A DNA stretch of 64,000 bases from positions 8,783,702-8,847,701 of the forward strand of contig NC_061136.1 of NCBI RefSeq assembly GCF_905220365.1, given 5' to 3'. A program made the position numbers and the translations under genes. Of this stretch, positions 57,161 through 64,000 are shown one piece after another. This stretch comes from Vanessa cardui. Its lineage: Eukaryota > Arthropoda > Insecta > Lepidoptera > Nymphalidae. The notes under the pieces were generated by a model, which was not told the DNA's origin, searched no databases, and was given only the letters and a program-made list of their open reading frames with translations. Position 1 is the stretch's first letter; each line of letters starts with the position of its first letter.

Positions 57161-59174
57161 TTTTTTACTTTTTTACTGTAATCCCGGGGTACGCTTGTGA
57201 TTCTTCTAGTGTAGTCGATACCTATTTAATAAATTCACATTGACAACGCGTTTGGACGTTGGTACTCTTCCGTTGATCCTTCTTTTAAAACCTTTCCCTT
57301 ATCCTGGTAATGGAGTCGTCACTCAAGCGGAGTCCTCACTGGAGATCAGGTTTATGGTCGTATCAGGTTATGAGAATTAGGGAATCGAGTGCTTCGATTT
57401 TAGTGCACGTGAGAATTAATCTTTGAAAATCATGCTAACCTGTATCAAAATTGCTCAGGATGACATCATCATCACAGATCAATGTGAAAAGTTAAAACAT
57501 ACAAACGGCGCTAATGATGAATGCACCAAATAAAATTATCGCAGCTTCGTTTCTATATTTATCGAAAAGTAATTGTACAACAAATTCCATGGTTCTTGAG
57601 ATAAAGGGAACAGTTGTTATTTACTACACACAATTTGTACCTTATAAAATAATTGTATATTATTTTAATGTCTATGAAAGTATCGTCACGTATAGTCAAA
57701 TAAAAACAAGTCTAAGTTTATTTTAAATTATACGGGCGCTAAAAAATACTTCAATTTTGTGAGTTAGTAACAAAGCATCCGTAGCGCATTATCGTAACGA
57801 CATACTTGTGGTTATAAATAATACACTTTAATATAAAATTTTAAAAAAATACACCTTTATTCAGTCCATAGTTTTAATATTACGATTATTTGTACAGATA
57901 ATTAATAATGTAAAATTTTAATGTTGCCAGTACTGATGTATCGCTTAGGGCATCGGTCATATTTTCCATGTGTTTCTATAAGCTTACATACATGATGCAA
58001 TGCTAGATTAAAATAATTTCGGGGTTGTATTTTAAAATGTAAAGTCAATGAAGTTTTTATTTATTAATGTTTCGACATATAAGTTAATTATTATTTTGTT
58101 TAAAAACTATTTAATCTTAAGCGATAAACAACGTACCTTTTTGTTTACGATTAATTTTTTTTATAAATTTATATATTCTGATCTCAGTAATAATGAAGGC
58201 GACTGTCAAAATGGGCATACTAAGCTCAAATTATAATAATTTATTGTACACTAAGTCTTTATCCATCACTGGTTCTTAAGTTAATAAAGTAGTTCGTTTT
58301 CTGTTACCAACGTAAATAAAATGCTTTTATTTAAAGAATAGCTTTAAATCTCTTTGTTTCAAGTAGTTAAAATTCAATGAGCAATTAACTTTAAAGTGAT
58401 TTCTTGTATTTGTAGTATACTAAAATCACTTAAAGCTGAAACAAAGTTTTAAGCACATAGTTTTTCAGATTTCATTAATCTAAAATGACAACGCATAAAC
58501 GCTTTTATACCAACCTGAATAGAGTATATTTTGATTTGAATTTTAATACACTTTTCAATATGCGTCTATGCAACCTATATCATTGCACAGCCATATCAAT
58601 AAATAATATTTGACAAGTTCGGTTGTGTGTACAAACCTTAGACATCATATGCATCTGTTTATATAGAAAGAGGATTTATTCTAACAAAAATTTCATAGAT
58701 AATCACAAAATAACTTTTTTCCCTCCTTCGATTCATAAGAAACCGAAAGAAAAGTTTTTCTAATAAGAATTTTATAAAAAATATTGACATCTGCTTGATG
58801 GACATTAAGAACATTCAGCTTAATGTCCATTACCTTTGTTCTATTTGTATTTATAGGAAAATTGCATTCCAGAGCAGAGACAATGAATGTATTCAATTTA
58901 ATGGAAGCTGCTTTATCAATTTCTGAAAAATACGATATCGTAGTCCTAATATTTTTTTGTTACGGTGATGTGTTAGTTGATGGTAACATTGGTGCTTTGT
59001 TTTTTGTGCCTGTAAATACACTGGTTCAAATCGTGAATTGACGTGAAAACATTTCTTACGCCGTATGTCATATGACGCTCGAAGTTTTATTCTTACTCAT
59101 CTGACGCTCGCAACCCCATTGCGCTCAAATAGTCAAATAATCATCAACATTATATTTATATAATTTTGTGGTAT
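57161..59174. other. AT-rich noncoding stretch
   Basis: Contains a LINE-tail-like piece at about 58525-58545. No gene recognised. Confidence 0.45.
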
Positions 59175-59330
59175 ATGTATGAACACGGTTCAATGGCCCA
59201 TTTGACAGAAAGTGATCGCCACCATAGATATCAGTAATAAAAAATAATTATGTCCCATACTTTACATACCGAATGTGCAACTTACGATGGAAACTAAGAT
59301 GTTTCATGATGCTAGGTCAGTCACCCTGCA
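59175..59330 (+). repeat. Family C repeat, strongly diverged
   Basis: CAATGGCCCATTTGACAGAA, AGTGATCGCCACCATAGATA, GAATGTGCAACTTACGATGG and AAACTAAGATGTTTCATGAT follow the order of the family C left part. Confidence 0.5.
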
Positions 59331-60459
59331 AACAGATTATGTTTTATGAGATTACAACAATATACTTTGAAAAATCGGCAATTATAGAACCGGTATAGAA
59401 TTTTTTTAAAGCAGAAGATAATGTATATAATCTTGAAACAAATTAAATAAACTACACGCAGTCTTGTAATTTAATAATTTTGTACTACATGTAGTCTAAC
59501 ATTGAAATTAAACAAAATAGGGCTTTGGGCTAAGGTCGTGTTATCAATAACAATATTAATAAATAATGCGCCTGTGCTAAAAATGACATACTTTAACACT
59601 TAACCATAACATAATTTCAAATACTTTTATTTCGAGGAGGAGGAGAGGTCCTGCTCGGTATTACATAGGTATAACGATTCATGCCTTTTGTCTAACTATC
59701 GGTTACTTGAACAGTATTGGGAAAATAATACTAAAAATAGAAATAATCAAATTTTATTAATTGACTTTGTTTTATTCAGAAGAGAAAAAAACGTGTTTGA
59801 TAAATTGTAAGAAAAATAATCCTTACAAAATTTAATTTGCTTATTTATATTATTTGTTTATAGTTAGTGAAATCACGAGTACTTCCAAGAGAACTTATTT
59901 TGGTATATTTTATCAAAGTCAAGAACAACGCCACAATGCAACAATAAACTAACTAACTAACTGCATTTCCGTTGAAAGTTCGCAAAATATTTGCCTATTT
60001 CTATGTATCTGCTGTTGCTCAATCGCTAAATACCAATGTATTCGTACATATTTTAATTTAATTTGTTACATATCCTTTAAAATGTTAATATAAATACTTT
60101 GTAGTATACGTATTTATGGCATCAAGCACACTTGGTTTTGATACATAATTACATATGTTTCTATAAAGTTATACTTTAAAAATTGATAGCAAAAGATTAT
60201 TTGACCATTAATTATATTACAATATATATTCCATAAATGTTATAGTTACGGTAAAATTATATACTGTGTACATAGTTGTACAATGAAATATTAAAATTAA
60301 GGAGATCAGTTCGATTGCATTTTGTTATATAGCAATACTAACAAAATAATTTATCTTCAATTTAACTACCTATTATATAAATATTCCTGACTGACGACAA
60401 AAGTATTAAAGATTGCAAAAAATTTACATGAAATTTTTATAAACTTCCTAAGTCTTTTT
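59331..60459. other. AT-rich noncoding stretch
   Basis: A short AACT tandem run lies at 59947-59962. Otherwise nothing is recognised. Confidence 0.5.
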
Positions 60460-60748
60460 TATGGTATAGGTTGGCGGAAGAGCATTTGGTCCACCTGATG
60501 CTAAGCAGTCATCATCAGCCATAGACAATGACGCTATAAGAAATATTAACTATTCCTTATATCATCAATGTGCCACCAACCTTGGGAACTGAGATGTTAT
60601 GTCCCTTGTGCCTATAGTTACACTGGCTCGCTCATCCTTTAAACCGGAATACAATACTGAGTACTGTTATTTGGCGGTAGAATAGCTGATGAGTGGGTGG
60701 TACCTACCAAGACGGGCTTGCACAAAGCCCTACCACCAAGTTATGTAT
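60460..60748 (+). repeat. Family C repeat, near full length
   Basis: The most complete copy here: TATGGTATAGGTTGGCGGAA, CCACCTGATGCTAAGCAGTC, AGAAATATTAACTATTCCTT, GTGCCACCAACCTTGGGAAC, ATGTCCCTTGTGCCTATAGT, ATTTGGCGGTAGAATAGCTG, GAGTGGGTGGTACCTACCAA and GGGCTTGCACAAAGCCCTAC. The element is noncoding and ends with an internal hairpin GGGCTTGCACAAAGCCC. I recognise it as a widespread lepidopteran repeat but cannot give its class with confidence. Confidence 0.8.
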
Positions 60749-61354
60749 ATTACCACTACTCTCGAAATTGTATATAAATTATGTGTTGTTGTTGAAAAAC
60801 ACAATAAGGACGAAAAAATAAAAGCCCACTCTCGCAAAAAACACACTCATTAACATTATTCCGTCTTCCTTCAACGTCAATATGAAAACGCAAAACACTC
60901 AGCGTAAATATTTATATCAAATGCAATTTTTTCCATAAAGAATACAGATACAAGAAAAAATATAGAGTTTATCAGTTAATGCTTTTTGTTTGTGATGTTG
61001 CCATATCAAAGCGAGAATTCTTCTTCTAATGAACAATTTATTTGAAATGTTATAAATACAAATTTCATTTTAACAAATTGCTGTTTTATTTATTTTACAT
61101 ATTACAACGGTTTTGTAAAGAAATACTTTTCTGTTTTTCTAGTCGATTGAACTATGTAAAAAAAAAGAAAATGAGTTAATTATAAAATACTCGACTCTTG
61201 CCAGTTACACAATTTAAAAATGAATTATATTTTTACATAGCAATTAATTGTGTTCTTTACAGTCGATATAAACTGGATAAAGTAAAAGGAAGTTACCAAA
61301 ATAAGTCCAACACAGTTTTTGTTAAGAAATATTAAACATACATATTTATAAAAA
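60749..61354. other. AT-rich noncoding stretch
   Basis: Nothing recognised. Confidence 0.5.
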
Positions 61355-61605
61355 CGATCCACCCGTCTTCGCACGGGCGCGAAAATGATACGAAATTATA
61401 ATTTAATTATATACGACATTATATTACAAACTTCTTCATGATTATTTTTTATATTGTCAATGTATTATATACAAAAACCTTCTGGACTTACTCTCTCTAT
61501 TAAAAAAAAACCGCATCCGTCGCGTAATTTTAAAGATAAGCATCCTTAGGCAAAGACAGTTGTAAGCGACTTTGTTTTATACTATATAATGAATTTCACG
61601 TTTGT
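61355..61605 (+). repeat. Family E-related repeat (AAAACCGCATC tail), copy 2
   Basis: Head CCACCCGTCTTCGCACGGGC, tail AAAACCGCATCCGTCGCGTA, ATTTTAAAGATAAGCATCCT, GCGACTTTGTTTTATACTAT. It is the counterpart of 43805-44080. Confidence 0.7.
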
Positions 61606-62629
61606 CTACTTGTATTTGATGAGTGTTTCTTAAAAATTTAATAAAATCTTCTTCTAAAGGAATTTCAATATAGCCCATTTTGAGTGTTCTATTTTTAAAG
61701 CTTTCGTTGATAGATCACCGCCCACGTCGCTGCGATCGAGATCAACCTATCTTGCATGCACCAACGATAATGGACGCGCATTTTTTCATCGAGGCTTATT
61801 AGACAATAATAAATAATAAATTTTACTAATATAAATATACAAATACGTCGGATAGTACACATTACATAAACTTTTCCACACACAAAAATGTATATTAATG
61901 TTTTGTTATTATAATAGGATACTTAACATTATAGGTTATACCTACAATAATATGCGAAATGTGTGTTATATATGTATATTACAATTAACTCGTTTCTGAA
62001 TAATAATGTGCAAGCTACAAACATACATCATAGAATAAACACAGTAGGTATACAGAAAAAAAAAAACAATTTATATGAAGCTATTGTAATTTGATCTTCT
62101 CAAATCTCGCGGACAAAGCAAATACAAATATTTAAACATCCTCTTGACAAAAGCTTGAAATATGGATAATGAATGGAAATTCAATTAATATTACAATATA
62201 TACATATTTATTTGACTGACATTCAAATTTTAATATAAAATTTCAAAAGCCTGTAATGAATGTTAAGTTAAATCTCTTAAATTATGCAAAGTAATGAATA
62301 ATTATAAAACGCATTTATACCTTTATAGATTTAATCACGACACGCGCCGTGCTTTTAAATCTAATTATAGATCTGATACGACTGGTCCTAAATTAAGAAA
62401 TAGTATGCTTTAATATATATTTTTAGTAATGAAGCTTTGATCTATTTACGTTAATTGGAAAAAATAGGGACTTATATTTAAGCATATACTTACTGTTATT
62501 TTGTTTTCATTGCAAATTAAGTAAGGAATATAAGGATTTTTATTTTAGTTAAATAAGTAATCAAAATAAAAATGACCTTAATTCAAGGCTTCTACGAACA
62601 CTTTTGAACAAAGTATGTGACGTAATGAC
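61606..62629. other. AT-rich noncoding stretch
   Basis: Nothing recognised. Confidence 0.5.
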
Positions 62630-62705
62630 GATATCTCCCAGACCGATTTCCGCCACGGCGACCAAACTATCGACGCAGGACAAATGTGTCATGTATTATT
62701 GTGAA
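62630..62705 (-). mobile_element. SINE-B end fragment
   Basis: CCCAGACCGATTTCCGCCAC, GGCGACCAAACTATCGACGC, AGGACAAATGTG corresponds to the far end of the SINE-B body, as at 29283-29330. Confidence 0.55.
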
Positions 62706-63177
62706 TGTAGTTACACATTTAAAGAAATCAAGATATTCTGTAATGTTAAATAATAATGCTTTTAGATGAAAATGTGATAACATCTCAACTCACAGCATGT
62801 GTACAAGTAACGAACACAAACTTGTTTCTGAACTGCATAGTCAGTAATTCGTTTGTGGAGCAATGAATACGGCTCTACAACAGGATCCCAGAAATCGTTT
62901 AAAATGCCTCTATTGGAAAATTAAAAAAAAAAATGTTAGACAACGCTTGTGTGCGAAAGGTTGTTATGTGATTGATAGTACACCTGAAACGATCGCCTCG
63001 TTTTATTCCTATTCGAATTGAATATTTGTATATAATAGAATTGACCATAAAAAGACTGCTGAGTTTCTTTCGCCGGTTCTTCTCAGGTTAGAGTATTTTC
63101 CGAACTGGTGGAAGTGTTTAACTTGACAATCAATAAGTATTGTTTCTATATTGTATGAAGGAATTAGAATTTCACAC
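62706..63177. other. AT-rich noncoding stretch
   Basis: Nothing recognised. Confidence 0.5.
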
Positions 63178-63322
63178 ACACTTCAAAGTTCTACTCCGTC
63201 TTGGTTCTGAAAATTTCAATAGAAAATCCAATAACTTTTTATCTGCTCGACCCGGGGTTTGAACTCGGTATTCGGGGTTTCGGCTTTATTTGAAACCACT
63301 AGATCGACAAACGTCCCATTTA
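63178..63322 (-). mobile_element. SINE-B tRNA-like head
   Basis: On the minus strand it starts CGTTTGTCGATCTAGTGGTT (A-box-like, resembling a tRNA D arm) and has a B-box-like GAGTTCAAACCCC, then body sequence AAGTTATTGGATTTTCTATT. The D-arm and T-arm motifs are the right kind of distance apart, but the 3' half lacks a proper acceptor stem, so it is a tRNA-derived retroelement and not a tRNA gene. The body that should follow is cut short. Confidence 0.6.
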
Positions 63323-64000
63323 TATTAATAGTTATGTTATATGATTATTACCTATTTACAATAATAATTAATTTACTGTTAAATATTACGAGATAAACTA
63401 TTATTCTTAAAAAAATTATAATTAATTATTTAATTTAAAATATATAGCGTTTTACGGACGACTTATTTTATACTTCTCAAATCATCACATCTACTATTCT
63501 TATAAGGAAAAACAAAACAATAATGTTTTATAAAATATTATTTGTAAATAACCATTCCAGAGTTTCAAGGTACGACATACAGACGCTTTAAATAATTTAA
63601 TTGACCATATAAAATCGATACCGCTTGAGTCTACAGTGAGGAACTGTAATTGTACATTATTAAACGGCCACGATCTAAACAGACGTGATTGATCACCCAC
63701 TTGACCACACGATTAGTCTTTTGTAATTCGAGATTACATTTATACAGTCGAGATATATCAACACAGTGTTGAATTAATTGAAATTACATCAGTAACATAA
63801 TCTCAGTAGTAAAATTTTCTATATCTCTCACATTATTGATATCTGAAATAACACACGGAAGAAGCGTGTTGTTTAAAATGGTAAAAAACAATCGTCCATC
63901 AATTCACGTAATTTAAAAAAAAAGCCAAGTGATTACATATTTAAAAGCCAGAAGAAATGAAATGTCGAACAGTCCACGTATAAAATATTTTTACAGCGCT
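63323..64000. other. AT-rich noncoding stretch
   Basis: Nothing recognised up to the window end. Confidence 0.5.

Noticed and set aside
63178..63322. Possible tRNA gene on the minus strand
   Set aside because: A- and B-box-like words are present but there is no acceptor stem, the anticodon arm is not evident, and the sequence continues into SINE body.
1..64000. Bacterial-type features (operons, ribosome binding sites, CRISPR arrays, replication origins)
   Set aside because: The window is eukaryotic by its spliced transposon gene, SINEs and composition; no regularly spaced direct repeats or operon-like gene clusters are present.

Overview
The window looks like lepidopteran (butterfly-type) nuclear DNA from an intergenic or long-intronic region. 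It is strongly AT-rich and no reading frame is long and clean enough to be a convincing host protein. Several dispersed repeats are of kinds I recognise from Lepidoptera: a tRNA-headed SINE like the Metulj SINEs of nymphalids, a second tRNA-headed SINE, repeats whose ends read AACCGACTTCAAA, repeats that start near GCCCGCGGCTTCGCCCGCG, and repeats that start near TTGGCGGACGAGCATATGG. Family names come from memory and no library search was possible.

Layout. At 1-1300 there is a GC- and CpG-rich block that on the minus strand has a TATA box followed by a short exon-like frame; it is the best candidate for a host gene 5' end, which would run out of the window to the left. From 2.6 to 5.3 kb lie two identical 127-bp copies of an unassigned repeat and a LINE C-terminal fragment. 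From 9 to 12 kb there is a perfect 59-bp palindrome and a SINE nested inside an older repeat with a clean 9-bp target duplication. From 16.8 to 20.1 kb there are degraded SINEs and repeat ends. Between 20.4 and 27.3 kb two copies of a 0.75-0.8 kb non-autonomous element lie in opposite orientation about 5.3 kb apart, and each ends in a foldback hairpin. From 27.3 to 38.7 kb the DNA is mostly quiet, with scattered SINE remnants.

The largest gene-bearing unit is at 38745-41753. It is a 3.0-kb Harbinger/PIF-type DNA transposon with terminal inverted repeats. It carries a decayed, intron-containing transposase on the plus strand and, tentatively, the remnant of the family's second DNA-binding protein on the minus strand. 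A 70-bp piece of the same family recurs at 56.5 kb. From 42 to 64 kb there are further SINE, LINE-tail and other repeat remnants among AT-rich DNA with a few GC-richer islets that could be regulatory.

Nothing here works as an operon or pathway. The story is one of transposon insertion, nesting and decay around possibly regulatory host DNA. No rRNA gene, functional tRNA gene or CRISPR array was seen, and I found no convincing novel system. The observations most worth checking are the Harbinger relic, the hairpin arms that appear to evolve together, the perfect palindromes and the 127-bp identical repeat pair.
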